Assembly (NCBI GenBank): GCA_020850715.1 | Contig: JADZED010000080.1 | Coordinates: 318,524 to 382,523 of the forward strand | DNA from: Acidobacteriota bacterium | GTDB taxonomy: Bacteria > Acidobacteriota > Vicinamibacteria > Vicinamibacterales > CAVVIG01 | Length of the DNA stretch: 64,000 nt | Direction: 5' to 3' | Part shown: positions 1 to 10,051 of the stretch, one piece after another | Layout of the letters: the number at the start of each line of letters is the position of its first letter | Position numbering within the stretch: the stretch's first letter is position 1 | Notes under the pieces: model-generated | Database searches by the model: none | Told to the model about the DNA's origin: nothing | What the model saw: only the letters and a program-made list of their open reading frames with translations | Program-made: the position numbers and the translations under genes

Positions 1-351
1 CACGACCGCATCGGCGCCTTCAGGCATCGGGGCGCCGGTCGCGATCTCGGCGCACGTGCCGGGCACGATCGCGATTCGCGGCGGCACGCCCGTGTAGAGG
101 CGATCGGTGACGTGCAGCCGCACCGGCGACGAGGCCGACGCGCCTGCGGTATCGGCCGCGACAACCGCGTAGCCGTCCATGGCGGCGCGCGCGAACGGCG
201 GCACGTCGAGCGGCGAGGTCACCTCGTGAGCCACGACGCGGCCGGCCGCCTCCTCGAGGGCAACCGCTTCTGTGCGCGCGACCGGGCGCACCGCCGCCTC
301 CAGGCGCCGGCGGGCTTCATCGAGCGGAATGGTGGAGGCGAACGGGCGCAT
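1..351 (-). CDS. moeA: Molybdopterin molybdenumtransferase MoeA, N-terminal part (truncated by window edge)
   Basis: Reverse-strand translation MRPFASTIPLDEARRRLEAAVRPVARTEAVALEEAAGRVVAHEVTSPLDVPPFARAAMDGYAVVA... with the MoeA 'D.PPF.RAAMDGYAV' motif; not in the ORF track because it has no stop in the window. Confidence 0.9.
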   Translation of the reverse strand, partial: MRPFASTIPLDEARRRLEAAVRPVARTEAVALEEAAGRVVAHEVTSPLDVPPFARAAMDGYAVVAADTAGASASSPVRLHVTDRLYTGVPPRIAIVPGTCAEIATGAPMPEGADAVV

Positions 352-438
352 CGCGGAACAGGTGTCGGGGCGCCAGGGTGCCACGGTGTCTGGTGCCCCG
401 GTGCGAGGGTGCCAGAGTGCCGGGCGCCCGGCGATCGA

Positions 439-972
439 ATGCTAATACAATCGGCGGAGGTGAGCCCCAGACCCGACCTCGAGCACAAGGCGGCGGCGCC
501 GATCTCGGTCGGCTGCTTCGTCGTCACGGTCAGCGATACGCGCACTGCCGCCACCGACTCCAGCGGCCGTGCGATCGCCGGCCTGCTCGCGGACGCGGGA
601 CACCAGGTCGTCGGCCGCACCCTCGTGCGGGATGATGTCGCGCTGATCCGCAGCGTGGTGGGGCGGTATCTCGCCGATGCCGGCGTGCAGGCGATCATCA
701 CGTCCGGCGGCACCGGCATCACCTCGCGCGACAGCACGTATGAAGTCGTCACGGCGATGATGCAGAAGCGGCTCGATGGCTTCGGCGAGCTGTTCCGCAT
801 GCTCAGCTATCCGCTGATCGGCCCGGCCGCGATGATGAGCCGCGCCTGTGCGGGTCTGGTCGCCGGGCGCGTCGTGATCTCGCTGCCCGGCTCGGAGGCG
901 GCCGTGCGCCTCGCGATGGAGAAGCTCGTCGTGCCTGAGCTGGGACACATGGTCCAGCAGGCCATGAAATAG
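439..972 (+). CDS. moaB: MoaB/Mog-family molybdenum cofactor biosynthesis protein (start may be GTG 460)
   Basis: VTVSDTRTAATDSSG...IITSGGTGITSRDSTYEVV...FGELFRMLSY..IGPAAMMSRACAG...VISLPGSEAAV: MoaB signature. Confidence 0.9.
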   Translation: MLIQSAEVSPRPDLEHKAAAPISVGCFVVTVSDTRTAATDSSGRAIAGLLADAGHQVVGRTLVRDDVALIRSVVGRYLADAGVQAIITSGGTGITSRDSTYEVVTAMMQKRLDGFGELFRMLSYPLIGPAAMMSRACAGLVAGRVVISLPGSEAAVRLAMEKLVVPELGHMVQQAMK

Positions 973-1030
973 ACAGGCGCCGGAGCATCGGCTCGAGCCT
1001 CGCCGATCTCCGACTTCCGGCCCCGCAGAC

Positions 1031-1864
1031 ATGCTGCTGAGAGATCGCCTGCTCGCCAGACTGGCTGAATCCCGCGGTGCGCCCGACTACGCGCACCTGG
1101 CCGCCGACGTGCTCGGCATCCGCGGCGCGCCGCCGGCGCTCGCCCGGCGGCTGGTCGAGCAGGCGCTGGTGATGGAAGACCGGCGCGACGCGTGGCGGGC
1201 GCACGGCGCGCGCATCTGCGCGCAGGCGCCGCCGTCCCCGGGGGTCTACGTGCTGCGGGACGCGGCGGCCCGCGCCGTCTACGTCGGCAAGGCCGTGAAC
1301 CTGCGCCGCCGGCTCCGCGCGCACTTCGCCAATCGCACGTGGCGCCGGCTGAAGATCGAGATGTCTCGAGTCGTGAGCGCCGAGTGGGAAGAGGTCGGCT
1401 CGGAGCTCGAGGCGTTGCTGCGCGAAGCGGCGGCAATCGCCGCGCTGCGGCCGGCCGCCAACGTCCAGACCGGCTCGCCGGCGCTCGCCTCGCGCGCCGT
1501 ACCGCCGGCGCTGGCCCGCGACGTGCTCGTCGTCGTGCCGTCGCGCGAGCCGGATTCGGTGGAGCTCGTCGCCGCGCGCGCCGACGGCGGATGGCTGATT
1601 CAGCGCACGCGCCGCAGCGGCGGCGATCTCGCCGTCCACGCCGCGCGCGTGTTCCGCTTCTTCAACGCGCTGCTGCGCCGTGGGGCGGACGAGCGGCCGC
1701 TGGCGCCGATCGTCTTCTCGTGGCTCGCCGGCCGCGGCGTGGATGCGACGCGCCTGGATCCGCACGACGTGCGCTCGCCGCGCGAGTTGCGCGCCAGGCT
1801 CATCGCCGTCCTCGGTGACGATCGATTGTTCATCGAGCGGATCGATCAGCGCCGGGTCGGCTGA
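1031..1864 (+). CDS. GIY-YIG nuclease domain protein (UvrC N-terminal-like)
   Basis: PPSPGVYVLRDAAARAVYVGKAVNLRRRLRAHF: GIY-YIG motif as in UvrC. Confidence 0.75.
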   Translation: MLLRDRLLARLAESRGAPDYAHLAADVLGIRGAPPALARRLVEQALVMEDRRDAWRAHGARICAQAPPSPGVYVLRDAAARAVYVGKAVNLRRRLRAHFANRTWRRLKIEMSRVVSAEWEEVGSELEALLREAAAIAALRPAANVQTGSPALASRAVPPALARDVLVVVPSREPDSVELVAARADGGWLIQRTRRSGGDLAVHAARVFRFFNALLRRGADERPLAPIVFSWLAGRGVDATRLDPHDVRSPRELRARLIAVLGDDRLFIERIDQRRVG

Positions 1865-2054
1865 CGCCGGCCGCTGCCGGCCGGCCGGCACCTGGAGCGG
1901 CGTGGCGCCGCCGGCTCGCGTCTTCTTGACGATTCGCCGGCACCATCCGCGAGCCCATCCGCGCTCTCCGGCGATCGACCACGCGCCGAGCTCGAGCCCT
2001 CGAGTCGCCGCATCGCGCAATTCCACCTCTACCAGCGACGGCATTTCGATCCGC

Positions 2055-2068
2055 ATGACAGCCGTCAT
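2055..2068. promoter_or_regulatory. Perfect 5-4-5 inverted repeat ATGAC-AGCC-GTCAT, candidate Crp/Fnr-family operator upstream of the nar operon
   Basis: Direct reading; geometry matches FNR-type 5-N4-5 sites. Confidence 0.4.
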
Positions 2069-2149
2069 ATGCGCGCATCGAGCACGTCGATATCGTACGC
2101 ATGCGTCGGGTGACTTCAGGCTCTCCCGCCGGAACTCGAAACGGATCCC

Positions 2150-3004
2150 ATGCGCCTACAACCTCCAACCCGTCTCGGCCTCGGGCTCGCGCTCGGCCTG
2201 CTGATCGCCGCGCCCACGGCGGCGTCGGCCCAGGACGCGGCCGCCTTCTTCAAGCAGAACTGCACGAGCTGCCACACGATCGGCGGCGGCCGTCTGACCG
2301 GTCCGGATCTGAAGGACGTCACCAAGAGCCGCGACCGCGCGTGGCTGACCGACTTCGTCCTGGCGCCGCAGGCGGCGCTCGATCGGGGCGACCCCTACGC
2401 GCTGCAACTGCAGCAGGAGGCGCGCGGCGTGGTCATGCCGCAGGTGGCCGGCATCAACCGCGATCTGGTCTCCGCGCTGCTCGATCTGATCGAGGCCGAG
2501 TCGGCGCTGCCCAAGTCGCAGTTCGCCGGCGTGCAGGTGAGCGACCGCCCGTTCACCGCCGCCGACGTGCAGCTCGGCACCGAGCTGTTCCGCGGCCAGC
2601 GGCGGCTCGGGGGCGGCGGTCCCTCCTGCGTTTCGTGCCACACGGTGCGCGGCACCGGCGGTCTGGGCGGCGGTCAGCTCGGACCGGACCTGACCAAGGT
2701 CTACGAGCGGCTGCAGTGGCGCAAGGCGCTTGCGACCTGGCTGAACGCGCCGCCGACGGCGACGATGCAGACGGTGTTTGCGAAGACGCCGATCGCCGAG
2801 ACCGAGGTGCTGCCGCTGGTGGCGTACTTCGAGGCGGCGGCCAGGAACGGCGGCGAGGACGACCGCGCCGGCCTGATTCAGTTCGTGCTGCTGGGGCTCG
2901 GCGCCGCCGCGCTCGGGCTCGGCGTCATGGATTCCGCGTGGAAAACGCGCTTCCGCAGCGTGCGGCGGGCGCTCGTCGAGCGCCGGCGCGGCGCGAGGTC
3001 ATAG
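2150..3004 (+). CDS. narC: Diheme cytochrome c with N-terminal signal and C-terminal TM (NarC-like)
   Basis: Two CxxCH motifs (CTSCH, CVSCH); directly precedes narG, as narC does in Thermus narCGHJI. Confidence 0.75.
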   Translation: MRLQPPTRLGLGLALGLLIAAPTAASAQDAAAFFKQNCTSCHTIGGGRLTGPDLKDVTKSRDRAWLTDFVLAPQAALDRGDPYALQLQQEARGVVMPQVAGINRDLVSALLDLIEAESALPKSQFAGVQVSDRPFTAADVQLGTELFRGQRRLGGGGPSCVSCHTVRGTGGLGGGQLGPDLTKVYERLQWRKALATWLNAPPTATMQTVFAKTPIAETEVLPLVAYFEAAARNGGEDDRAGLIQFVLLGLGAAALGLGVMDSAWKTRFRSVRRALVERRRGARS

Positions 3005-6000
3005 ATGGCTGCTCACCCGATCCGCTGGATTCGCGACGACGAGAAGGCCGAGCTTAGGAGCTGGGAGCAGTTCTACCGCAACCGGTGGCAGCACGACAAG
3101 ATCGTGCGCAGCACGCACGGCGTCAACTGCACCGGCGGCTGCACCTGGCAGATCTACGTCAAGGACGGCATCGTCACCTGGGAGATGCAGGGGCTCGACT
3201 ACCCGCTGCTGCAGGACGGCATCCCGCCCTACGAGCCGCGCGGGTGCCAGCGCGGCATCTCGTATTCCTGGTATCTCTACAGCCCGATCCGCGTCCGCTA
3301 TCCCTACGTGCGCGGCGCCCTGCTCGATCTCTGGACCGAGGCGCGCGCCCAGCACGAGGATCCCGTCGAGGCCTGGCGCTCGCTGGTCGAGGATCCCGCC
3401 AAGCGCGCGCGGTGGCAGGTCGCCCGCGGCAAGGGCGGGCTCCGCCGGTTCGACTGGGACACGGCGCTCGAACTGATTGCCGCGGCCAATCTCTACACGG
3501 CCCGGAAGTACGGGCCCGACCGCATCGCCGGCTTCTCGCCGATTCCCGCGATGTCGATGATCAGCTACGCCGCGGGCGCGCGGTTCCTGCAGCTGATTGG
3601 CGGCGTCGCGCTCTCCTTCTACGACTGGTACTGCGACCTGCCGCCGGCCTCGCCGGAGGCGTGGGGCGAGCAGACCGACGTGCAGGAATCGGCCGACTGG
3701 TACAACGCCAAGCTGCTCGCGGTGATGGGGTCGAACCTGAACATGACCCGCACGCCCGACTGCCACTTCGCCGCCGAGGCGCGCCACAACGGCAGCAAGA
3801 TGTGGGTCTTCGCGCCAGACTTCAACCAGGTCGCCAAGTACGCCGACGAGTGGATGTCGATCAACGCCGGGCAGGACGGTGCCTGGTGGATGGCGGTCAA
3901 CCACGTGCTGCTCAAGGAGTTCCATCACGAGCGGCAGGTGCCCTACTTCCTCGACTACACCAAGCGCTACACCGATGCGCCGCTGCTCGTCGAGCTCCAC
4001 GACCATGGCGGCGCGTGGCGGGCCGGCCAGATGCTGCGGGCCAACCGCCTGGCCAGCTACGGCGGCGTCGAGAACGGCGACTGGCAGTTCCTGATGTGGG
4101 ACGAGGCGGCGGCCGAGCCGCGGATGCCGGTGGGCAGCGTCGGCTTCCGCTGGAGCCGCGAGAAGGGCAAGTGGAATCTCACGCTGAAGGACGGCCTGAC
4201 GGGCGCCGCGATTCAGCCGGCGCTCACGTTCCTCGAGACCGGCGACGCGGTGCCGGTCTCGTTCGACGATTTCGGCGAAGGGCGGTCGGTGCTGCGCCAC
4301 GTGCCGGTGCGGCGTCTCGCGCTCGCCGACGGCACGAGCGCGGTCGTCACCACCGTGTACGACCTGATGATGGCGCAGTACGGCGTCGGCCGCGGGCTCG
4401 CGGGCGAGTACCCGGCGGACTACGACGACGAGGCGGCGCCCTACACGCCGGCCTGGACGGAGCGCTACACCGGGCTCGGCCGCGACACGCTCATCCGGTT
4501 CGCCCGCGAATGGGGCGAGACGGCGCGCCTGACCGGCGGCAAGTGCACGATCATCATCGGCGCCGGCATCAACCACTGGTACCACAACAACCTGATGTAC
4601 CGCGCCGCGATGCACTCGCTCATGTTCTGCGGGTGCGTCGGCGTCAACGGCGGCGGCCTCGCGCACTACGTCGGCCAGGAGAAGCTCGCGCCGGCCGAGC
4701 CGTGGTCGGCGATCGCCTTCGGCCGCGACTGGCATCCGGCGGCGCGGCTGCAGAACGCGCCGAGCTGGCACTACATGCACACCGACCAGTGGCGGTACGA
4801 GCGCGACTTCACCGACTACCACTCGGTGCCGCCGTCCAACGGCGCGCCGACGATCGCGAAGGGGCACACGGCGGATCTGCAGGCGCGCGCGGTGCGCAGC
4901 GGCTGGCTGCCGTTCTACCCGCAGTTCGATCGCAACCCGCTGGACGTGGTGGCCGAGGCGGAAGCGGCGGGCGCGACGACGCCCGACGAGATCGCCGCCG
5001 ACGTCGTGTCGCGGCTGAAGCGCCGCGAGCTGAAGTTCGCCGTGAACGATCCCGACGCGCCCGAGAACTGGCCGCGCGTGTGGTTCATCTGGCGCGGCAA
5101 CGCGCTGATGTCGAGCGCCAAGGGGCACGAGTACTTCCTGCACCATTACCTCGGGACGCACACCAACAAGCTCGCGGAGGACGTGGCGGGCGACTCGGTG
5201 CGCGAGGTCGTCTGGCACGAACAGGCGCCGTCGGGAAAGATGGACCTGGTCGTCGACCTCAACTTCCGCATGGACACGTCGGCGCTCTACTCCGACATCG
5301 TGCTGCCGGCGGCCACCTTCTACGAGAAGGCGGACCTGAACTCCACCGACATGCACAGCTTCATCCACCCGCTCTCGCCGGCGGTGCCGCCGTCGTGGGA
5401 ATCGAAGAGCGACTGGCAGATCTTCCGCGCCATCGCGCAGAAGTTCTCCGAGCTGGCGCCGCGCTACTTCCCCGAGCCGGTGAAGGATCTCGTCGCGACG
5501 CCGCTCGCCCACGACACCGAGGCCGAGATCGCGCAGCCGGCGATGCTCGACTGGATGGCCGGCGAGGTCGAGGCGGTGCCCGGCAAGACGATGCCGGGGC
5601 TCAAGGTGGTGACGCGCGACTACGCCAACGTCTACAACCAGTACATCTCGTTTGGTCCGCTGGTGCGATCCGGCGGGCTGGGCGCGCACGGCACGCGCTA
5701 CCCCGTCGAGGATCTCTACGACGAGGCGGTCGAGCGGGGCCCGAAGCGGACCTGGGGCGGCGCCTCGTACCCGTCGATTCACGACGACGAGCAGGTCTGC
5801 AACACGATCCTGCGCTTCGCGACGGTGACCAACGGCGAACTGGCGTACCGGTCGTACAAGGCGATGGAGGCGCGCGTCGGCCTGCCGCTCGTGCACCTCG
5901 CCGAGAAGGCGCGGAGCGTGCGCGTCGACTACAAGGGGATCCAGGCGCGGCCGCACCGCTTCGTGAACAGCCCGATGTGGTCGGGGCTGGTGGACAACGG

Positions 6001-6643
6001 CCGGCCCTACTCGCCGTTCACCTACAACGTCGAGTGCCTGGTGCCCTGGCGGACGCTGACCGGGCGGCAGCACTTCTACCTCGACCATCCCGGCTACATC
6101 GATTTCGGCGAGCACCTGCCGACCTACAAGCCGAAGCCGCAGCCGAAGGACTACGCCGACCTGCGCTTGAGCCGCGCCGACGGTCCGACGCTCACGCTGA
6201 ACTACCTGACGCCGCACGGCAAGTGGCACATCCACTCGACCTACGGCGACACGCTCCGCATGATGACGCTGTCGCGCGGTATCGAGCCGCTCTGGATGAA
6301 CGACCACGACGCGGCGGCGATCGGCATCGACGACAACGACTGGCTCGAGGTGCACAACGACCACGGCGTGGTGGTCACGCGCGCCGTGGTGAGCGCGCGC
6401 ATTCCGCGGGGCGTCTGCATCCAGTACCACGCGCCGGAGCGGACGCTCGGCGTGCCGAAGTCGCCGCTGCGGCAGAACCGGCGCGCCGGCGGGCACAACA
6501 GCCTCACGCGGACGCGGCTGAAACCGAACCTGATGGTGGGCGGGTACGGCCAGTTCACCTTCCACTTCAACTACTGGGGACCGACCGGCGCGAACCGCGA
6601 CACGCACGTGCTGGTGCGCAAGCTCCCGGCGCTCGTCTGGTGA
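3005..6643 (+). CDS. narG: Respiratory nitrate reductase alpha subunit
   Basis: [25 protein letters not shown]...[18 protein letters not shown] matches NarG FS0 (His/Cys3); full length about 1212 aa. Confidence 0.95.
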   Translation: MAAHPIRWIRDDEKAELRSWEQFYRNRWQHDKIVRSTHGVNCTGGCTWQIYVKDGIVTWEMQGLDYPLLQDGIPPYEPRGCQRGISYSWYLYSPIRVRYPYVRGALLDLWTEARAQHEDPVEAWRSLVEDPAKRARWQVARGKGGLRRFDWDTALELIAAANLYTARKYGPDRIAGFSPIPAMSMISYAAGARFLQLIGGVALSFYDWYCDLPPASPEAWGEQTDVQESADWYNAKLLAVMGSNLNMTRTPDCHFAAEARHNGSKMWVFAPDFNQVAKYADEWMSINAGQDGAWWMAVNHVLLKEFHHERQVPYFLDYTKRYTDAPLLVELHDHGGAWRAGQMLRANRLASYGGVENGDWQFLMWDEAAAEPRMPVGSVGFRWSREKGKWNLTLKDGLTGAAIQPALTFLETGDAVPVSFDDFGEGRSVLRHVPVRRLALADGTSAVVTTVYDLMMAQYGVGRGLAGEYPADYDDEAAPYTPAWTERYTGLGRDTLIRFAREWGETARLTGGKCTIIIGAGINHWYHNNLMYRAAMHSLMFCGCVGVNGGGLAHYVGQEKLAPAEPWSAIAFGRDWHPAARLQNAPSWHYMHTDQWRYERDFTDYHSVPPSNGAPTIAKGHTADLQARAVRSGWLPFYPQFDRNPLDVVAEAEAAGATTPDEIAADVVSRLKRRELKFAVNDPDAPENWPRVWFIWRGNALMSSAKGHEYFLHHYLGTHTNKLAEDVAGDSVREVVWHEQAPSGKMDLVVDLNFRMDTSALYSDIVLPAATFYEKADLNSTDMHSFIHPLSPAVPPSWESKSDWQIFRAIAQKFSELAPRYFPEPVKDLVATPLAHDTEAEIAQPAMLDWMAGEVEAVPGKTMPGLKVVTRDYANVYNQYISFGPLVRSGGLGAHGTRYPVEDLYDEAVERGPKRTWGGASYPSIHDDEQVCNTILRFATVTNGELAYRSYKAMEARVGLPLVHLAEKARSVRVDYKGIQARPHRFVNSPMWSGLVDNGRPYSPFTYNVECLVPWRTLTGRQHFYLDHPGYIDFGEHLPTYKPKPQPKDYADLRLSRADGPTLTLNYLTPHGKWHIHSTYGDTLRMMTLSRGIEPLWMNDHDAAAIGIDDNDWLEVHNDHGVVVTRAVVSARIPRGVCIQYHAPERTLGVPKSPLRQNRRAGGHNSLTRTRLKPNLMVGGYGQFTFHFNYWGPTGANRDTHVLVRKLPALVW

Positions 6644-6656
6644 GGAGAGGCCAGCC

Positions 6657-8147
6657 ATGAACGTCCGTTCGCAGATCGCGATGGTGTTCCACCTCGACAA
6701 GTGCATCGGGTGCCACACCTGCAGCATCGCCTGCAAGAACATCTGGACCGACCGCAAGGGCACCGAGTACATGTGGTGGAACAACGTCGAGACCAAGCCG
6801 GGCACCGGCTATCCGACCGCCTGGGAGGATCAGGAGAAGTACAACGGCGGCTGGGAAGTCGTCGACGGGAAGCTCCGGCTCCGCTCGCAGAGCAAGACCA
6901 AGAGCGTCCTCAACATCTTCCATCACCCGAACCAGCCGACCATCGACGACTACTATCACCCGTGGACCTACGACTACCAGAACCTGTTCAACGCGCCTGA
7001 AGGTCCGGACCAGCCGATCGCGCGGCCGATCTCGATGATCACGGGGCAGCCGGTCTCCATCGAGGCCGGCCCCAACTGGGACGACGATCTGGGCGGCTCG
7101 CCGGTCTACGCCGAGAACGATCCGAACCTGAAGGGGCTGAGCGAGGAGCAGCGCCAGCAGCTCTCCGCGGTCGAGCGGCTCGTCTTCTTCTACTTCCCGC
7201 GGATCTGCAACCACTGCCTGAACCCGTCGTGCGTCGCCGCGTGCCCCTCGGGCGCGCTCTACAAGAGGGGCGAGGACGGGATCGTCCTGGTGGACCAGAC
7301 GCGGTGCCGCGCCTGGCGCGCGTGCATCGCGGCCTGCCCGTACAAGAAGGTGTACTTCAACTGGAGCACCGGGAAGTCGGAGAAGTGCGTGCTCTGCTAC
7401 CCGCGCCTCGAGAGCGGGCAGGCGCCGGCCTGCTTCCACTCCTGCGTGGGACGCATCCGCTATCTCGGCGTGCTGCTGTACGACGCGGACCGGATCGAGG
7501 AGGTCGCGTCGATGCCGGCCGAGGAGCTGGTCGAGGCGCAGCGGTCGCTCGTGCTCGACCCCAACGACCCGGAGGTCATCGCGGCGGCGCGCGCCAACGG
7601 CGTCCATGATTCGGTGATCGAAGCCGCGCAGCGCTCGCCGGTCTACAAGTTCGTCAAGATCTGGAAGATCGCGCTGCCGCCGCACATCGAGTACCGCACG
7701 CTGCCGATGCTGTTCTACGTGCCGCCGATGTCGCCGGTCATGTCGAACCGCGGCGATCACACCGTCGACAGCGCGACCGACGATCTCTTCTCCGACATCG
7801 AGTCGGCCCGCATCCCGATGAAGTTCCTCGGCAACCTGTTTGGCGCCGGCCACGACGGGAAGGTGCGCTACGCCCTTCGCAAACAGAAGGCGGTGCGCTG
7901 GTACCGCCGTGCGCTGACGGTCGGCGACGTGGACATGGCGACGGTCGACCGGATGCTCCGCGAGGCCGACACGACGGCCGAGGAGGCGGAGGCGATCTAC
8001 CAGCTCACCTCGCTCTGCACCTTCGACGAGCGGTTCGTGATTCCGCCCATGCACCGCGAAGAAGCGCTGCAGATGCTCGACGACCCGATGGAGCACAAGC
8101 AGGCGGCCGGCTTCGGCTTCATCGCGGCGCCGAAGCGGGGGGTCTGA
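6657..8147 (+). CDS. narH: Respiratory nitrate reductase beta subunit
   Basis: CIGCHTCSIACKN, CNHCLNPSCVAACPSGALYKR, CRAWRACIAACPYKKVYFNW, KCVLCYPR: NarH Fe-S pattern including the Trp at the [3Fe-4S] site. Confidence 0.95.
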   Translation: MNVRSQIAMVFHLDKCIGCHTCSIACKNIWTDRKGTEYMWWNNVETKPGTGYPTAWEDQEKYNGGWEVVDGKLRLRSQSKTKSVLNIFHHPNQPTIDDYYHPWTYDYQNLFNAPEGPDQPIARPISMITGQPVSIEAGPNWDDDLGGSPVYAENDPNLKGLSEEQRQQLSAVERLVFFYFPRICNHCLNPSCVAACPSGALYKRGEDGIVLVDQTRCRAWRACIAACPYKKVYFNWSTGKSEKCVLCYPRLESGQAPACFHSCVGRIRYLGVLLYDADRIEEVASMPAEELVEAQRSLVLDPNDPEVIAAARANGVHDSVIEAAQRSPVYKFVKIWKIALPPHIEYRTLPMLFYVPPMSPVMSNRGDHTVDSATDDLFSDIESARIPMKFLGNLFGAGHDGKVRYALRKQKAVRWYRRALTVGDVDMATVDRMLREADTTAEEAEAIYQLTSLCTFDERFVIPPMHREEALQMLDDPMEHKQAAGFGFIAAPKRGV

Positions 8148-8689
8148 TGGAGCGCCTGGCCGCCTTCGCCCCGCTGTTCGCCTATCCCGGCCCGGACTAC
8201 GGGCAGCACGTGCGTGCCTGCCTCGAGCAGTCGACGGCGCCGGATCTGCAGCGCTTCGCCGAGGCGATCGGGCCGCTGTCGCTCGGCGAGCGGCAGGAGC
8301 AGTTCGTCCGGATCTTCGATCTGAGCCCGGCCTGCACGCTCGAGATCGGCTGGCACCTGTTCGGGGAACAGTACGAGCGGGGCGAATTCCTCGTCGAACT
8401 CCGCCAGCACCTGAGGAGCGCCGGCATCGCCGAGCAGGGGGAGCTGCCCGACCATCTCGTGCACGTGCTGCAACTGCTGGCCCGCATGGTCGGGGAGGAT
8501 GCCGAGGCGTTCATCGGCACGAAGCTCGCCCCGGCGCTCGACAAGATGATCGGCGCCGCGCCGGTCGACAACCCGTACGGGTGGCTGCTGCGCGCCCTGC
8601 GTGACGACGCCGCGGGCCTGCGCCCCCGCGCCGCCGCGCCCGCCGATGCCGCCATGGGCGCCGAAGCGCCAGGAGCTCCACATGTCTAA
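8147..8689 (+). CDS. narJ: Nitrate reductase chaperone NarJ
   Basis: Between narH and narI; NarJ/TorD-like helical protein (FAYPGPDYGQHV...). Confidence 0.85.
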   Translation: MERLAAFAPLFAYPGPDYGQHVRACLEQSTAPDLQRFAEAIGPLSLGERQEQFVRIFDLSPACTLEIGWHLFGEQYERGEFLVELRQHLRSAGIAEQGELPDHLVHVLQLLARMVGEDAEAFIGTKLAPALDKMIGAAPVDNPYGWLLRALRDDAAGLRPRAAAPADAAMGAEAPGAPHV

Positions 8690-9386
8690 CGCCTTCACGC
8701 TCGACACGTTCCTGTTCGCCGTCGCGCCCTACCTCGCGATCGGCATCTTCCTGCTCGCCTCGATCCGGGGCTACCGGAACCGGCGCTTCGTCTTCTCGAG
8801 CCTCTCGTCGCAGTTCCTCGAGAACCGGCAGCACTTCTGGGGCCTCGTCCCGCTGCACTACGGCATCATCGTCGTGCTGCTCGGGCACCTGGTGGCATTC
8901 CTGATCCCGCGCGAGATCATCGCGTGGAACAGCCGTCCGCTGCGCCTCTACGTGCTCGAGGTGAGCGCGCTCGCCTTCGGCATCCTCACCGTGATCGGTC
9001 TGACGGCCGCGATGATGCGCCGCGCCAACGTCTCGACGGTGCGCGCCGTCACGACGGGGCGCGACCGGATCATCCTGGGCATGCTCCTGGTGCAGGCGGT
9101 TTCGGGCGTGGGCACCGCGATCCTCTATCCGTGGGGATCGACCTGGTATGCGGCCACCGCGGTGCCCTACCTGCGCTCGCTGCTGCTGCTCGCGCCCGAC
9201 GTCCGCGCGGTCGCGCTGATGCCGTGGCTCGTGAAGCTGCACATCCTGACCGCGTTCGCGATCATCGGCTACGCGCCGTTCACGCGCCTGGTGCACGTGC
9301 TCGTCGCCCCGATGCCCTACCTGTGGCGCAAGCCGCAGATGGTGCGCTGGTACCGCCGGCCGGAGGGTGCGCTCCGCGCGCAGTGA
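8682..9386 (+). CDS. narI: Respiratory nitrate reductase gamma subunit (cyt b)
   Basis: Start MSNAFTLDTFLF; heme-ligand His pairs in LHYGIIVVLLGHLVAF and LHILTAFAIIGYAPFTRLVHVL. Confidence 0.92.
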   Translation: MSNAFTLDTFLFAVAPYLAIGIFLLASIRGYRNRRFVFSSLSSQFLENRQHFWGLVPLHYGIIVVLLGHLVAFLIPREIIAWNSRPLRLYVLEVSALAFGILTVIGLTAAMMRRANVSTVRAVTTGRDRIILGMLLVQAVSGVGTAILYPWGSTWYAATAVPYLRSLLLLAPDVRAVALMPWLVKLHILTAFAIIGYAPFTRLVHVLVAPMPYLWRKPQMVRWYRRPEGALRAQ

Positions 9387-9387
9387 C

Positions 9388-10044
9388 ATGCGTCATCGAG
9401 TGACCACGATCTTCCTGCTGGTGGCGATCGCGTTCACCGGGTCGCTGCTGCTGGTGCGTGCGAAGGGCACCCACCTGCCCGGCAACCACCAGGGCTACGA
9501 GCCGGTGCAGCCGATCGCGTACTCGCACCGCCTGCACGCCGGCGAGCTGCAGATCCAGTGCCTCTACTGCCACTCGAACGCCGACAAGAGCCGGCACGCC
9601 GGGGTGCCCGCGGCGGCCACCTGCATGAACTGCCATCGCTTCATCACCGCGCCGCTCGGCGCCGTGCGCGCCGAGGAGGAGCTGGCGAAGGCCGAGGGCC
9701 GCCCGGTGCGGCCGGTCGTCTCGCCCGAACTGCGGAAGCTCTACGATGCGCTCGGGCTCGACGCCTCGCTGCAGCGCGACCCGGCGCGCACGCCGCGCGC
9801 GATCGCGTGGACGCGCGTGCACAGCCTGCCCGACTTCGTCTACTTCGACCACCGCGCCCACGTCGGCGGCGGCGTCACGTGCCAGACCTGCCACGGGCCG
9901 GTCGAGACGATGGAGCGGGTGCGGCAGGTGTCGGACCTCAGCATGGGCTGGTGCGTGAACTGCCACCGCGCCGGCGGCGCCAACGTCGCGGCGCCCACGA
10001 GGCCGCTGGCGCCGTCGAGCGACTGCTCGACCTGTCACTACTGA
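9388..10044 (+). CDS. actA: Alternative complex III pentaheme cytochrome subunit ActA
   Basis: Five CxxCH motifs (CLYCH, CMNCH, CQTCH, CVNCH, CSTCH), N-terminal TM, directly upstream of actB. Confidence 0.85.
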   Translation: MRHRVTTIFLLVAIAFTGSLLLVRAKGTHLPGNHQGYEPVQPIAYSHRLHAGELQIQCLYCHSNADKSRHAGVPAAATCMNCHRFITAPLGAVRAEEELAKAEGRPVRPVVSPELRKLYDALGLDASLQRDPARTPRAIAWTRVHSLPDFVYFDHRAHVGGGVTCQTCHGPVETMERVRQVSDLSMGWCVNCHRAGGANVAAPTRPLAPSSDCSTCHY

Positions 10045-10051
10045 GCCGCCC

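Noticed and set aside
1830-2068. Minus-strand N-terminal part of ORF 803..2068 (MRIEMPSLVEVELRDAATRGLELGAWSIAGERGWARGW...) looks fairly protein-like
   Set aside because: Frame continues as a shadow through the GIY-YIG gene without a stop; no homology recognised; may be a decayed small gene but not supportable
2999-6805. 1268-aa minus-strand ORF antisense to narG
   Set aside because: Arg/Val/His-rich mirror of a high-GC gene; narG on the plus strand has all expected motifs
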